This document shows, one piece after another, positions 15,932 through 24,461 of a stretch of 26,358 bases of DNA. The notes beneath the pieces were generated by a model, which was given only the letters and a program-made list of their open reading frames with translations, was not told the origin of the DNA and did not search any database. Each line of letters begins with the position of its first letter. Position 1 is the first letter of the stretch. Position numbers and translations under genes: made by a program. The stretch comes from Bacteriovoracaceae bacterium (GTDB lineage: Bacteria > Bdellovibrionota > Bacteriovoracia > Bacteriovoracales > Bacteriovoracaceae): NCBI GenBank assembly GCA_023146355.1, contig JAGLCH010000363.1:1-26358 (forward strand). Reading direction: 5' to 3'.

Positions 15932-16834
15932 ATGACTGACGATCCGATTATCTTTGCCCCTCTTGAGGGGATAACAGACCCCCTCTTTCGCGAGGTGATA
16001 CTCGAGCTGTACCCAGAGTGGAGCTACGTTTATACTGATTTTTTCAGAATCCCTCCAGAGGGAAGAGTCCCAAAGGCACGATTAATTTCCCATATGGGTG
16101 AAAGCATATATAAAAATCAGCACCTTAGAGACAAATCACCATTTCAAGTACTGGCATCTCCCACGTCTCAGACAGCTCAATGTGGAGAAGTTTTAGAGGA
16201 ACTTCAAATTCCTTGGGTAGACCTCAATGTTGGTTGCCCCTCAAAAAAGGTCAACGCCCACCATGGAGGCGCTTGGCTGATGAGTGAACCTAAAGAATTG
16301 GAAAAAATCTTATATTCCCTTAGAAATAACTATTCAGGCCTGCTAAGTGTCAAAATAAGAAGTGGCTTTAAAGATGATTCCAATTTTAATGAAATCATCA
16401 AAATAGTTGAGGGAGAGGGGGCGGACCTCTTAACTGTTCACCCAAGAACTAAAACTCAAATGTACCTAGGCCTTTCTGACTGGAGTTATATTGCTCGGGC
16501 AAAAAAACAGCTCACTATTCCAGTAATAGGAAACGGAGACATTCATACTCCTGAAGATGTTGATCGGATGAAAAGAGAAACCGGTTGTGACGGAGTGATG
16601 ATCGGCCGTGGAGGTGTGGCAAATCCAGGTCTTGCAGCTCTTCAAAGAAATATTAAAAATTCAAATGACAGCAGTATCTTTCTGACTAGCTTCATAAAAA
16701 AAATGGAAATTAAACACGCAGAGGAGGTCTGCCTCAAAAGACTTAAGTCTATAACCCATTACCTTTTTGATGGGGAGAAAAAAAGTTTGCTACTCCGCTC
16801 AAAAACACTTAGTGACTATCGTTCCTTTCTTTAA
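15932..16834 (+). CDS. dus: tRNA-dihydrouridine synthase
   Basis: An FMN enzyme that reduces uridine to dihydrouridine in tRNA. 300 residues, typical of the Dus family. Conserved elements in order: APLEGITDPLFR (9-20, FMN-binding start), LNVGCPSKKV (98-107) with catalytic Cys102, SVKIRSGF, LLTVHPRTKTQ, PVIGNGDI and GVMIGRGGVANPG (phosphate/FMN-binding end of the barrel). The opening and the TDFFR segment look closest to DusC, so the subfamily and target base are uncertain. The ATG follows GAGG at 8 bases. It is single and divergent from the CorC-like gene. Its stop overlaps that of glutaminase by 4 bases. Confidence 0.93.
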   Translation: MTDDPIIFAPLEGITDPLFREVILELYPEWSYVYTDFFRIPPEGRVPKARLISHMGESIYKNQHLRDKSPFQVLASPTSQTAQCGEVLEELQIPWVDLNVGCPSKKVNAHHGGAWLMSEPKELEKILYSLRNNYSGLLSVKIRSGFKDDSNFNEIIKIVEGEGADLLTVHPRTKTQMYLGLSDWSYIARAKKQLTIPVIGNGDIHTPEDVDRMKRETGCDGVMIGRGGVANPGLAALQRNIKNSNDSSIFLTSFIKKMEIKHAEEVCLKRLKSITHYLFDGEKKSLLLRSKTLSDYRSFL

Positions 16835-17757
16835 AAAATGGATTGATTGGTAAGGGAGGTGAATATCTCCATACCTTTAATTCCGCGTAAAGAATTACCA
16901 TTTTCATTAAGTCCGGGAGACCACACAGCTAGAGAAAATTCCCCCGGTAAGACGGCCGCAATCCCCCCGCCTACGCCAGACTTGGCAGGAAGGCCGACAC
17001 TGTATGCAAAATCTCCGACATTATTATAAAGGCCACAGGTCATCATAATGGAGTTGATCCGCTTGGCACTACCCGCAGGAATAATAACGTCACCGGTATA
17101 AGGAACAATTCCGCCATTCGCGAGAAATAGAAATGAGCGTGCCAAATCGAGTGTATTCATTTCGATGGAACAGTGTGCAAAATATACTCGAAGCAATTCA
17201 TCTACAGTGCTATTAATATTTCCAAAGCTCTTCATAAAATATGCGAGAGCGGCATTTCTATCCCCTTCAGAGTATTCAGAGTTCGCCACTTTTTCGTTGA
17301 ACTTGATATTCTGATTGAGGCTAATTCTTCTCACTAAATCTAAAATTTCATCGTAAGCATTATTAGTCTCTTGAATAATAACATCAGTAGAAATCAGAGC
17401 ACCGGCATTGATAAATGGATTGCGAGGAATACCCATTTCCGTTTCTAGCTGAACAAGTGAATTAAAGGCATTTCCTGAAGGTTCGCGATCAACCCTCCCC
17501 CATAACTCTTCGCCAACCAGCTGCATTGCAATGGTAAGAACAAATACTTTTGAAATACTTTGAATAGAAAAAGGAGTTCTAAAATCTCCGACTGAATATT
17601 CGCGGCCATCATTAAAACAAAGAGACATCGCAAACTGATCAGAATCAATTTTGGCAAGTTCAGGGATATAATCGGCAATATCACCGCGATTGCAGTAAGG
17701 GCGTAAGCTTTCTTCGATAGTATTTAAGATCTGTTGGTAATCATACGTTTGAGACAT
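16831..17757 (-). CDS. glsA: Glutaminase
   Basis: Hydrolyses glutamine to glutamate and ammonia. 308 residues, the normal size of the bacterial beta-lactamase-like glutaminase fold. The Ser-x-x-Lys catalytic motif is Ser67-Ile-Ser-Lys70 in FSIQSISKVF. NPFINAGAL (113-121), the RNAALAYFM segment and GLPAKSGVGGGI near the C-terminus are the other family signatures. Last gene of a three-gene operon; only 4 bases separate it from the small membrane protein upstream. No terminator follows; it ends inside the stop codon of the convergent dus gene. Confidence 0.95.
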   Translation of the reverse strand: MSQTYDYQQILNTIEESLRPYCNRGDIADYIPELAKIDSDQFAMSLCFNDGREYSVGDFRTPFSIQSISKVFVLTIAMQLVGEELWGRVDREPSGNAFNSLVQLETEMGIPRNPFINAGALISTDVIIQETNNAYDEILDLVRRISLNQNIKFNEKVANSEYSEGDRNAALAYFMKSFGNINSTVDELLRVYFAHCSIEMNTLDLARSFLFLANGGIVPYTGDVIIPAGSAKRINSIMMTCGLYNNVGDFAYSVGLPAKSGVGGGIAAVLPGEFSLAVWSPGLNENGNSLRGIKGMEIFTSLTNQSIF

Positions 17758-17761
17758 TTTG

Positions 17762-18190
17762 CTATAACCTAATAAACTTCATTCTGCGGATCAACAGCAA
17801 AATAAGTTCAAAATAAAGTGCCCCAAAAAGGGCAAATCCAGGGTTTCCACCGCCAGTAATATAGCTCATTCCTCCAAAACAAAAGAGAGGTGCTGAGATA
17901 CGAGTAAGTGGAAGAATATACTTTCTGTACCTATGGCGCCCTAAGCGAACATTCATTAACTGTTGGTATTTGTAAATAATTTTGAGGAACGAAAGGCGGT
18001 AGCGCCGACTGCGAACTTTCTCAGAAACTCCCGGAGTGATCACAGTAAAACTCCACAAGTAACTCGAAGCAAAATAGAGAATATTAAGCCCACGAACTTC
18101 GGCAATGGCGAGTGCGATGAGAACAGGAAGGATGAATCCAAAACCCACCCCGTAAAAAATAAAGCGATTGCGGTTAAACAAACCCCTCAC
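17762..18190 (-). CDS. Small integral membrane protein, unknown
   Basis: 142 residues with four likely membrane segments (about 10-30, 36-52, 97-112 and 117-133) and a strongly basic loop (EKVRSRRYRLSFLKIIYKYQ to GRHRYRKY) between the second and third, which by the positive-inside rule should face the cytoplasm. I do not recognise a family. The GTG start overlaps the stop of the SDR gene (GTGA), and the stop lies 4 bases before glsA, so the three are almost certainly co-translated. Linkage to glutaminase could point to amino-acid or ion handling, but this is only context. Confidence 0.65.
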   Translation of the reverse strand: MRGLFNRNRFIFYGVGFGFILPVLIALAIAEVRGLNILYFASSYLWSFTVITPGVSEKVRSRRYRLSFLKIIYKYQQLMNVRLGRHRYRKYILPLTRISAPLFCFGGMSYITGGGNPGFALFGALYFELILLLIRRMKFIRL

Positions 18191-18864
18191 ACCATCCCTC
18201 CATTTCTGTGCATTAACTGTATTTCAGGAAACTGCACATGAGAGGGGGCACTTACAACCATATCGAGAACACCGATAAAGTCATCGGTAGAAAGCATGAA
18301 TTCCCTTGAAATAGATTCATCCACTTCATCCCAAAGGGGAGTATCAATAGCGCCGGGTAGAATATTCGTAAAGCGAATTCCCCGCCCTTTAAATTCCTCA
18401 CGACAAGTTGCCAATAGCCCATTGAGTCCAAACTTACTGGCACAGTAGGCCGAGTTCCCGCTATAACCTTTTTTAGATGCTAAAGAAGATACGGTGATTA
18501 CATGGCCTTCATTATCTAATAAGAACCGTTCACTGTGCTTAATGATGTGAAAGGTTCCGAGAATATTTGTTTCAAGATGGTCGCGAAAATGAAGACTTTC
18601 AGTCTGTGAAATTTCTGAAAGAGTGAAGATTCCTGCTGCATTAACAATCAGGTCTAGCTCCTCCGTTTCCTCCGAGACAATATCAAAGATGTCGAGAATC
18701 TCCTCCTCGACTCGGATATCTCCGACGATATCCACATAATTACGGTGATCTATTTCAGCGCCGCGACGACTGACTCCAAATACCATGTAATTCATTTCAA
18801 GTAGATGCTCACAGACGTGATGCCCTATTCCTGATGAACTTCCTGTAACTAATGCGTATTTCAT
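18187..18864 (-). CDS. Short-chain dehydrogenase/reductase (SDR)
   Basis: 225 residues, classical SDR. The cofactor motif TGSSSGIG is at 7-14, the structural NAAG at 75-78, catalytic Asn100, Ser127, Tyr140 and Lys144 (YCASK) are all present with the normal 13-residue Ser-Tyr spacing, and PGAIDTP follows the active site. Arg33 and Arg34 after the second strand (GVSRRG) suggest a preference for NADP(H). The substrate cannot be read from sequence. First gene of the SDR-membrane protein-glsA operon. The promoter probably lies in the 40 bases between its ATG and the rny terminator. Confidence 0.88.
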   Translation of the reverse strand: MKYALVTGSSSGIGHHVCEHLLEMNYMVFGVSRRGAEIDHRNYVDIVGDIRVEEEILDIFDIVSEETEELDLIVNAAGIFTLSEISQTESLHFRDHLETNILGTFHIIKHSERFLLDNEGHVITVSSLASKKGYSGNSAYCASKFGLNGLLATCREEFKGRGIRFTNILPGAIDTPLWDEVDESISREFMLSTDDFIGVLDMVVSAPSHVQFPEIQLMHRNGGMV

Positions 18865-18906
18865 ACTTAAATCATATCACAGAAATTCCAGTCTCTGACG
18901 TCCAGT

Positions 18907-18941
18907 AAAAAGAAAGGGGATGCGATAGCATCCCCCTTTCT
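18907..18941 (-). terminator. Rho-independent terminator of rny
   Basis: On the minus strand a GC-rich stem (AGAAAGGGGGATGC with GCATCCCCTTTCT, one bulged G, TATC loop) is followed by TTTTT. It lies about 20 bases after the rny stop codon and separates that operon from the SDR promoter. Confidence 0.85.
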
Positions 18942-18961
18942 ATATGTATGATTTATTTTTT

Positions 18962-20527
18962 TTATCTGGCAACTTCAATCGCTTTTGTCTCACGAACAAC
19001 AGTGATCTTAATTGTTCCAGGGTAACTCATCTCACTCTCAATTTTTTGAGCGATCTCGCGAGATAGAACTACTGTTTGCTCATCGTTTACTTTACTATTT
19101 TCAACGATAACTCTAACCTCTCGTCCACCTGAGATGGCATAACAGTTAGAAACGCCTTCAAAGCTATTTACTATTTCTTCAATGTCAGTCAAACGAGAAA
19201 CATATGACTCCATCATAGCTTTACGAGCACCTGGACGAGCACCTGAAAGGGCGTCAGAAGCTGCTACAATGTGAGCGAGAACAGTCTCAGGCTTGATGTC
19301 ATCGTGGTGTGCTTTTACTGCATGAACGATATCTGGAGACTCTCCATACTTCTTAAGGAAGTTCGCACCAACAACTGCGTGAGATCCTTCTTGAGAAGAA
19401 TCAAGAACCTTTCCAACATCGTGTAGAAGTGCCGCGCGTCGAGCTTGCTTAACATTGAGTCCCATTTCAGCGGCCATTGATCCGGCGATGAATGATGCCT
19501 CAAGAGCATGCTGATATTGATTTTGAGTATATGATGTTCGAAAATTAAGTGCACCAACAAGCTTCAATACTTCTGGGTGGATTCCATGAACACCAATTTC
19601 CATCTGAGCTTTTTCACCTAGATCTCTAAGTTGCTTATCGAAATCCGATTTAGACTTCTCATAGAACTCTTCAATTTTTGCAGGATGAATGCGTCCGTCA
19701 GCGATTAGTTTTTCAATCGTAAGTTTTGCAATCTCACGCCTAACAACATTGAAAGAAGAGATAACTACAACTTCTGGAGTGTCGTCAATAATGAGGTCGA
19801 TACCACAAATTTGTTCAAAGGCACGAATGTTACGCCCTTCTCTACCAATCAGACGTCCCTTAAGATCGTCAGATGGAAGTTCAACTGTAGTAATTGATTT
19901 CTCACCGACATACTCACCAGCATAGCGCTGAATAGCTGTTCCAATAATATTCTTAGCATTCTTTTCTGCGTCTTCTTTGGCCTGTTCGTCAAGAAGCTTT
20001 AGGCGCTTAGCAAAGTCAACCTTCGCATCTTCTACCATCTGCTCAAGAAGAATCTCTTTCGCCTCATCGCGTGTCATTTCACTGACCTTACTAAGTTCCT
20101 CAGTAAGTTCAGTTTGCAACATTTTGTAAGCACCGATTTCTCTCTCAACTTGATGACGAGACTCTTCAATCTCTCCCTCTTTTGCCTTAAGCTTATCGAT
20201 GTTTTCTCTGTGAGTGTCTACGTCTTCAAGATGTAGCCTCTCTTTTTTCTCAAGCGCTGTTCGCAGATCATCAACTTCTTCACGCTTCTTTTTTACTTCT
20301 GAGTCTACTTTGTCTTTCTCTTCACGAGCATACTCTTTAGCTTCTCGGCGGGCATTGTACTTCACTTCATTCGACTGCTCTTTTGCCTTTCCTAGAATTT
20401 CATCGCCGCGCTCTTTGCGGGCCTTCATTTCTGCGAGGGCAAAACTATGACGGATGAGGAAACCAACTCCCAAACCAATTAGCAAAAATATTACCGCAGC
20501 AATAATAATGATAACTGTTGAGTTCAT
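18962..20527 (-). CDS. rny: Ribonuclease Y
   Basis: A membrane-anchored endoribonuclease that starts mRNA decay. 521 residues, typical length. An N-terminal membrane helix (4-26) is followed by a long charged coiled coil (about 30-195), a KH domain with GREGRN at 228-233, and an HD domain with His340 (QHALEAS), HD at 369-370 and AHHDD at 406-410. All are diagnostic of RNase Y. The ATG has AGGAGA upstream and lies 16 bases after the preceding gene, so it is cotranscribed with the 5-FCL and zapA genes. A strong terminator follows. Confidence 0.96.
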   Translation of the reverse strand: MNSTVIIIIAAVIFLLIGLGVGFLIRHSFALAEMKARKERGDEILGKAKEQSNEVKYNARREAKEYAREEKDKVDSEVKKKREEVDDLRTALEKKERLHLEDVDTHRENIDKLKAKEGEIEESRHQVEREIGAYKMLQTELTEELSKVSEMTRDEAKEILLEQMVEDAKVDFAKRLKLLDEQAKEDAEKNAKNIIGTAIQRYAGEYVGEKSITTVELPSDDLKGRLIGREGRNIRAFEQICGIDLIIDDTPEVVVISSFNVVRREIAKLTIEKLIADGRIHPAKIEEFYEKSKSDFDKQLRDLGEKAQMEIGVHGIHPEVLKLVGALNFRTSYTQNQYQHALEASFIAGSMAAEMGLNVKQARRAALLHDVGKVLDSSQEGSHAVVGANFLKKYGESPDIVHAVKAHHDDIKPETVLAHIVAASDALSGARPGARKAMMESYVSRLTDIEEIVNSFEGVSNCYAISGGREVRVIVENSKVNDEQTVVLSREIAQKIESEMSYPGTIKITVVRETKAIEVAR

Positions 20528-20543
20528 TTATTTCTCCTGTATG

Positions 20544-21110
20544 TTAAGCGTCTTTGGCACAAATCACTCTTTTTTCAGTGATAATGTAGTCGACTGGTTG
20601 ATCGTGAGATTCAACGGGGACATCTTCTACTAACTGCGCTTCGAGACAAACTCCAATTTTTAAACCACCAAAATGGTGTAAATATAAATCATAAAAACCT
20701 TTCCCCCTACCCAGACGATTGCCATTTATAGCAAACGCCCTGCCGGGGATAATGAGCACTTCAGGAACGACAACTGGCGCTGTACTCTTTGGGCAGAGAA
20801 TCTCAAACCCAAAGTCTTTAACCAGTTCAAGCTCGTCCATCGGGGTATGGAAAAATGCCATTTCCCCCTTTGTAAGACCTGGAAAGCTCGCGCGACTTAA
20901 AAGGCCATCAAGACACAAGTGCCACTGAACTTCATCACGCATGGGTGCAAAAGCACCAAAAATAAAATATTCACTAGACTCAAACGAACCTGACGAAAGG
21001 AAGGTTCTTAGATTATGGGATAGATCAAAACTCAAAGAGTGAAGTTCCTTTTGGGAAATTCCCTTGAAGAACTTTTGTATTTGAATACGTAAATTTTGTT
21101 TTTTACTCAC
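20544..21110 (-). CDS. fau: 5-formyltetrahydrofolate cyclo-ligase
   Basis: ATP-dependent conversion of 5-formyl-THF to 5,10-methenyl-THF. 188 residues from the GTG at 21110, matching the usual 180-200. The C-terminal signature PGRAFAINGNRLGRGKGFYD (PGxAFDxxGxRLGxGxGYYD in the family) is present, with Ala in place of the usual Asp after AF. The N-terminal KKQNLRIQIQ is the expected first helix. An upstream ATG at 21167 would add 19 residues lying wholly in zapA, so I prefer the GTG, which overlaps zapA by 8 bases. The zapA-fau pairing is also seen in E. coli (zapA-ssrS-ygfA), but there is no room here for 6S RNA between them. Confidence 0.9.
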   Translation of the reverse strand: MSKKQNLRIQIQKFFKGISQKELHSLSFDLSHNLRTFLSSGSFESSEYFIFGAFAPMRDEVQWHLCLDGLLSRASFPGLTKGEMAFFHTPMDELELVKDFGFEILCPKSTAPVVVPEVLIIPGRAFAINGNRLGRGKGFYDLYLHHFGGLKIGVCLEAQLVEDVPVESHDQPVDYIITEKRVICAKDA

Positions 21111-21372
21111 ACTCAATATACTGCAAAGCTGAATTTGCCGACTCTTTAAAAGAGTGAACACTTTCACGGTACTCGCTCATCAACAACTTATAATTTCTAG
21201 CGAGATCTAATGCTACTAATACCGCAATTTGCCCCTCTTCTAGCCGAGGATTCTGCTCTTTGATCTTTAGACCTTCTGAACGTACAAACTCCGCAACCTC
21301 TTCAGGAGAAATCTGCTCGTCTACTTGTTCTGGCCTTATTTTAAGCTTTAAGCCTAATACTTCTAATTCCAT
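21103..21372 (-). CDS. zapA: Cell division protein ZapA-like
   Basis: 89 residues. The first 30 form the short beta hairpin typical of ZapA (MELEVLGLKLKI), then two helices with the signature QIAVLVALDLARNYKLL (48-64) and a coiled-coil tail. ZapA bundles FtsZ filaments at the septum. The position ahead of fau and rny supports the call; identification rests on the helix signature, so a related small coiled-coil protein is possible. The ribosome site is weak (AGAGAT). Confidence 0.8.
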   Translation of the reverse strand: MELEVLGLKLKIRPEQVDEQISPEEVAEFVRSEGLKIKEQNPRLEEGQIAVLVALDLARNYKLLMSEYRESVHSFKESANSALQYIECE

Positions 21373-21439
21373 AATCTCTTTTTTTAAGTCTCTTTTATAA
21401 TACTCTGACTAATTATTGCCTTAGAATAATGTATTCTTA

Positions 21440-21462
21440 GACTGCCGTCAATTTAGGCAGTC
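21440..21462. other. Small hairpin between ftsY and zapA
   Basis: GACTGCC (21440-21446) and GGCAGTC (21456-21462) form a 7-bp stem with a 9-base loop just past the ftsY stop. No T-run follows on either strand, so it may only attenuate or process the transcript. Confidence 0.35.
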
Positions 21463-21465
21463 ATT

Positions 21466-22611
21466 TTAGAGGTCTAATAGTGCTCTCAAATAGTCGTCTA
21501 CTTCAAAGCGATCTAAGTCCTCCACTGACTCCCCTACACCAATGTAAGATATTGGAAGTTCGAGGTTATTGCTGATGGAGATGGCCGAGCCTGCTTTCGA
21601 AGATCCATCACATTTAGTGAATATCAGACCGGTTAGGCCCAGCGCCTTATTGAATTCCTCAGCCTGACGCATAGCATTCTGCCCAGTGATGGCATCTAGC
21701 ACTAAAAGAGTTTCTTGCGGAGCATCTGGATCTAATTTTTGGAGTACTCGCTTGGTTTTTGCCAATTCTTCCATCAAGTTATCTTTGGTATGAAGGCGCC
21801 CTGCAGTATCTAGGATGCAGTAATCTGCTTGTTCATTGATTGCTAGTTGAAGAGCATCGTAGGCCACACCCGTAGGATTCGTCCCCTCTTTGGCGCGAAC
21901 CATATCCACTTCAGCACGATCACACCACACTTGAAGCTGATCAACTGCCGCTGCTCGGAAAGTATCACAGGCACCAACTACGACTTTGGCACCCATCCCT
22001 TTAAGTTTCGTGGAAAGTTTTCCTATGGTGGTGGTTTTACCGGCCCCATTAACCCCAATTATCAGGATCGTTTTAAGGCTTCGAGGTGCATCGGGATGAA
22101 ATTCATATAATGAGGTATTAAGCTTTGATTGACCGGCAACCATTTTTGCTTTCAAAAAGTGGAAGAGAAATTCTTTAAATTCATCTCCCTTCATGGTGGC
22201 CTCACTGTTTTTTTCCTCAACAGCTGCGATCAACTCCTGAACCATCTGAGAACCGATATCAGCACCATAGAGTAATTCCTCTATCTCATCAATTGTATCG
22301 CTATTTAGGCCCTTTGAAAAAAGGTTACCAAGCTTGCCCCAGATTTCTGAGCGAGACTGACCCAGCCCCAATTTGAGTCTGTCCTTAAAAGGAATAACGG
22401 GAGCTAAAGTTGTGTCCTTTGCGGCATGTTTATTATCAGAGGATTGAGGCCCAGAAATAATCTCAACTTCAGTCTTACTTTTTCCGGTGAAGAGAGTAAT
22501 AACAGCGACTATTAATAATGAGGCCACGGCAAGGATTCCCCAAAGGTCTCCTTGATTGGGTGTGGCCTGAATACCTAAAAGATTATAAAGTGACGCCAAA
22601 ATTTGAATCAT
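21466..22611 (-). CDS. ftsY: Signal recognition particle receptor FtsY
   Basis: The SRP-receptor GTPase that docks ribosome-nascent chains at the membrane. 381 residues. An N-terminal membrane segment (22-42) replaces the acidic A domain of E. coli FtsY. The N domain covers about 80-165, and the G domain has GVNGAGKTT (186-194), DTFRAAAVDQL, DTAGRLH, TKCDGSSKAG (usually TKxDGTAKGG) and the closing GVGESVEDLDRF. The ATG has GAGGA upstream. It is divergent from epmA. A 93-base gap with a small hairpin separates it from zapA, so readthrough into that operon is possible. Confidence 0.96.
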   Translation of the reverse strand: MIQILASLYNLLGIQATPNQGDLWGILAVASLLIVAVITLFTGKSKTEVEIISGPQSSDNKHAAKDTTLAPVIPFKDRLKLGLGQSRSEIWGKLGNLFSKGLNSDTIDEIEELLYGADIGSQMVQELIAAVEEKNSEATMKGDEFKEFLFHFLKAKMVAGQSKLNTSLYEFHPDAPRSLKTILIIGVNGAGKTTTIGKLSTKLKGMGAKVVVGACDTFRAAAVDQLQVWCDRAEVDMVRAKEGTNPTGVAYDALQLAINEQADYCILDTAGRLHTKDNLMEELAKTKRVLQKLDPDAPQETLLVLDAITGQNAMRQAEEFNKALGLTGLIFTKCDGSSKAGSAISISNNLELPISYIGVGESVEDLDRFEVDDYLRALLDL

Positions 22612-22686
22612 ATATTTGTCCTCATTGTAGATAGATTTCCAAAATCACTATACATTGAGAGCAGATAAAAGGAAAGATAGAGTCAA

Positions 22687-23649
22687 ATGAACAATCATCG
22701 AGTTGCGCAGTTTCATTTAGTACAGGGAATCAGAAATTTCTTTATGGAGCTGGATTTCACAGATGTGATCACTCCTCCCATGGTTACAAATCCTGGGATG
22801 GAAACACATATTCATCCATTCAAGCTGATGAGTGCCTACGGTGGAAAAATTCACGACCTTTATCTCCATACTTCTCCTGAATTTGCCATGAAAGAGCTTT
22901 TGTCAGATGGAATGGAGAGAATATTTAACATCTCCTACTGCTTTAGAGATGAGCCAGATGCTCCGCACCACCGCAATCAGTTCATCATGCTGGAATGGTA
23001 TCGCACCAACTCCGACTATCATAAAATAATGGACGACTGTGAAGGGCTAATTACTTACTGCGCAGACTTCCTTAAGAAAAAAGGTCACACTCTGGAGCCT
23101 AGGCTTAAAAATCTTAATTTTACCCGGATGACTGTTGCTGAAGTTTTTAATGATATTTTAGGTATTCAAATCCTCGATTATCTCGACACTTCATCACTAA
23201 GAAAACTGATTAAAGAAAACTATAAAGACGTTCCCCTTCCACAAGGCGAGCTCACTTGGGATGATCTCTATTTTCTCCTCTTTCTCAACAAGGTAGAACC
23301 AAAATTAGAGCGCTATCCTTATCTTCTCATCTACGAATTCCCACATCATTTGAGTGCACTCTCCACGATAAAAAAAGATGATCAGCGTGTTTGCGAACGC
23401 TTTGAAATTTACATGTTTGGAGTGGAGCTATGTAACTGCTTTAATGAACTGCGTGATCTTAAAATTCAAAAGGAAAGATTTTCAGCTCAAAAGATTGAAA
23501 AGAACCAGTGTTATAATTATGAGTTACCAGATCCTGAAGTGCTTTATAATGCGATTGAAAAAGGATTTCCGCCTAGTGGAGGAATCGCTCTTGGTGTCGA
23601 GCGACTCCTTATGGCCTTAACTGGAACAGAAAAGGCATTTTGGTCTTAG
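22687..23649 (+). CDS. epmA: EF-P lysine ligase EpmA (lysyl-tRNA synthetase-like)
   Basis: 320 residues: a class II lysyl-tRNA synthetase catalytic core without the anticodon-binding OB fold, as in EpmA/PoxA/GenX, which attach beta-lysine to elongation factor P. Motif 2 is CFRDEPDAPHHRNQFIMLEW (85-104), and motif 3 is GGIALGVERLLMALTG (298-313). HTSPEFAMKELL (61-72) matches the substrate-binding TSPEYHMKRLL of E. coli EpmA. The ATG at 22687 starts directly with the motif-1 helix, so length matches the family (325 in E. coli). The partner aminomutase EpmB and EF-P are not in the window. Its stop overlaps the convergent gene by 4 bases. Confidence 0.92.
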   Translation: MNNHRVAQFHLVQGIRNFFMELDFTDVITPPMVTNPGMETHIHPFKLMSAYGGKIHDLYLHTSPEFAMKELLSDGMERIFNISYCFRDEPDAPHHRNQFIMLEWYRTNSDYHKIMDDCEGLITYCADFLKKKGHTLEPRLKNLNFTRMTVAEVFNDILGIQILDYLDTSSLRKLIKENYKDVPLPQGELTWDDLYFLLFLNKVEPKLERYPYLLIYEFPHHLSALSTIKKDDQRVCERFEIYMFGVELCNCFNELRDLKIQKERFSAQKIEKNQCYNYELPDPEVLYNAIEKGFPPSGGIALGVERLLMALTGTEKAFWS

Positions 23650-24452
23650 TTGATTGAGTTATAAATTTTGTGAATTTTTATAATCAGCTCAGACTTTAGG
23701 TGTTGAAAAGGAACACCCTTGGCCCACTTGTAGTGAAAAGCAGCATCATCCACAAGCCTAGCGCGATTTTTCCAAACACCTTTAAACTCTCGTGCCATCT
23801 CCGCTGAAAAAACAGAGTACCACTGATAAAGATGTTCTGGATTACTTGCAGCAAAACTATCAACCATATCAAGAGCTCTCTTTGTCATCTCTCGTTTAAG
23901 GCGATAGAGATTGACCCCTTCTATTGATTTCTTTTTGATGGTGCGATCAAAGAAGCGTTCCATAAAACGGATAGTGAACTTAATAGAGCCATCATTTATG
24001 GGGTTGTCCATATTTTCCATTCCACCATAAGTTTCATCAAGAACAATCGCGCGATAAACTCCCTCACGAGAGCCTCCTTGATTTAGAACATTTAACCACT
24101 TACCAATATCATTTCTGCCGGCCTCTTCTCCACGGACAGCATCGTAGACTTCAACTACATATTTATAATCAAATTTTTCTTTAACTGCCTTATCTTTTAT
24201 AGGTGTTCCAATTTCATTCTCATCATAAACCTTGGTGCTAGTCGCACTGGCATTAATTTGAGGAATAGGGGGAAGTTTGTAAGTTTTTTTCGGAGGACCA
24301 AAAATCGTGGATGTAAAAGCTTCCCCAGCTAGTTTTGACATAAAAGGGCGGAGTTTGCTTTTATATTTTTCAAACAAACTAACTTCTTCAGCGAAGGTGA
24401 TATTAGTCATACCCAAAAGGATAATGGCAACAAGTAAATTTTTAACTTTCAA
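23646..24452 (-). CDS. Secreted protein, unknown, faint DUF4214 resemblance
   Basis: 268 residues with a clear signal peptide (1-21, cleavage near TFA-EE). The middle (about 103-145: VYDAVRGEEAGRNDIGKWLNVLN followed by GGSREGVYRAIVLDETYGG in nearby windows) resembles the G-R-x-D-x-x-G-x-x-x-W pattern of DUF4214-type repeats, but weakly. The C-terminal half is helical and basic, with conserved-looking aromatic positions (YQWYSVF, FHYKWAKG). The start is TTG, supported by AGGAGAG upstream and by the signal peptide beginning right there. It follows the small H-box gene by 9 bases, so it is the likely output or partner of that signalling operon. Confidence 0.7.
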   Translation of the reverse strand: MKVKNLLVAIILLGMTNITFAEEVSLFEKYKSKLRPFMSKLAGEAFTSTIFGPPKKTYKLPPIPQINASATSTKVYDENEIGTPIKDKAVKEKFDYKYVVEVYDAVRGEEAGRNDIGKWLNVLNQGGSREGVYRAIVLDETYGGMENMDNPINDGSIKFTIRFMERFFDRTIKKKSIEGVNLYRLKREMTKRALDMVDSFAASNPEHLYQWYSVFSAEMAREFKGVWKNRARLVDDAAFHYKWAKGVPFQHLKSELIIKIHKIYNSIN

Positions 24453-24461
24453 GTGTCTCTC

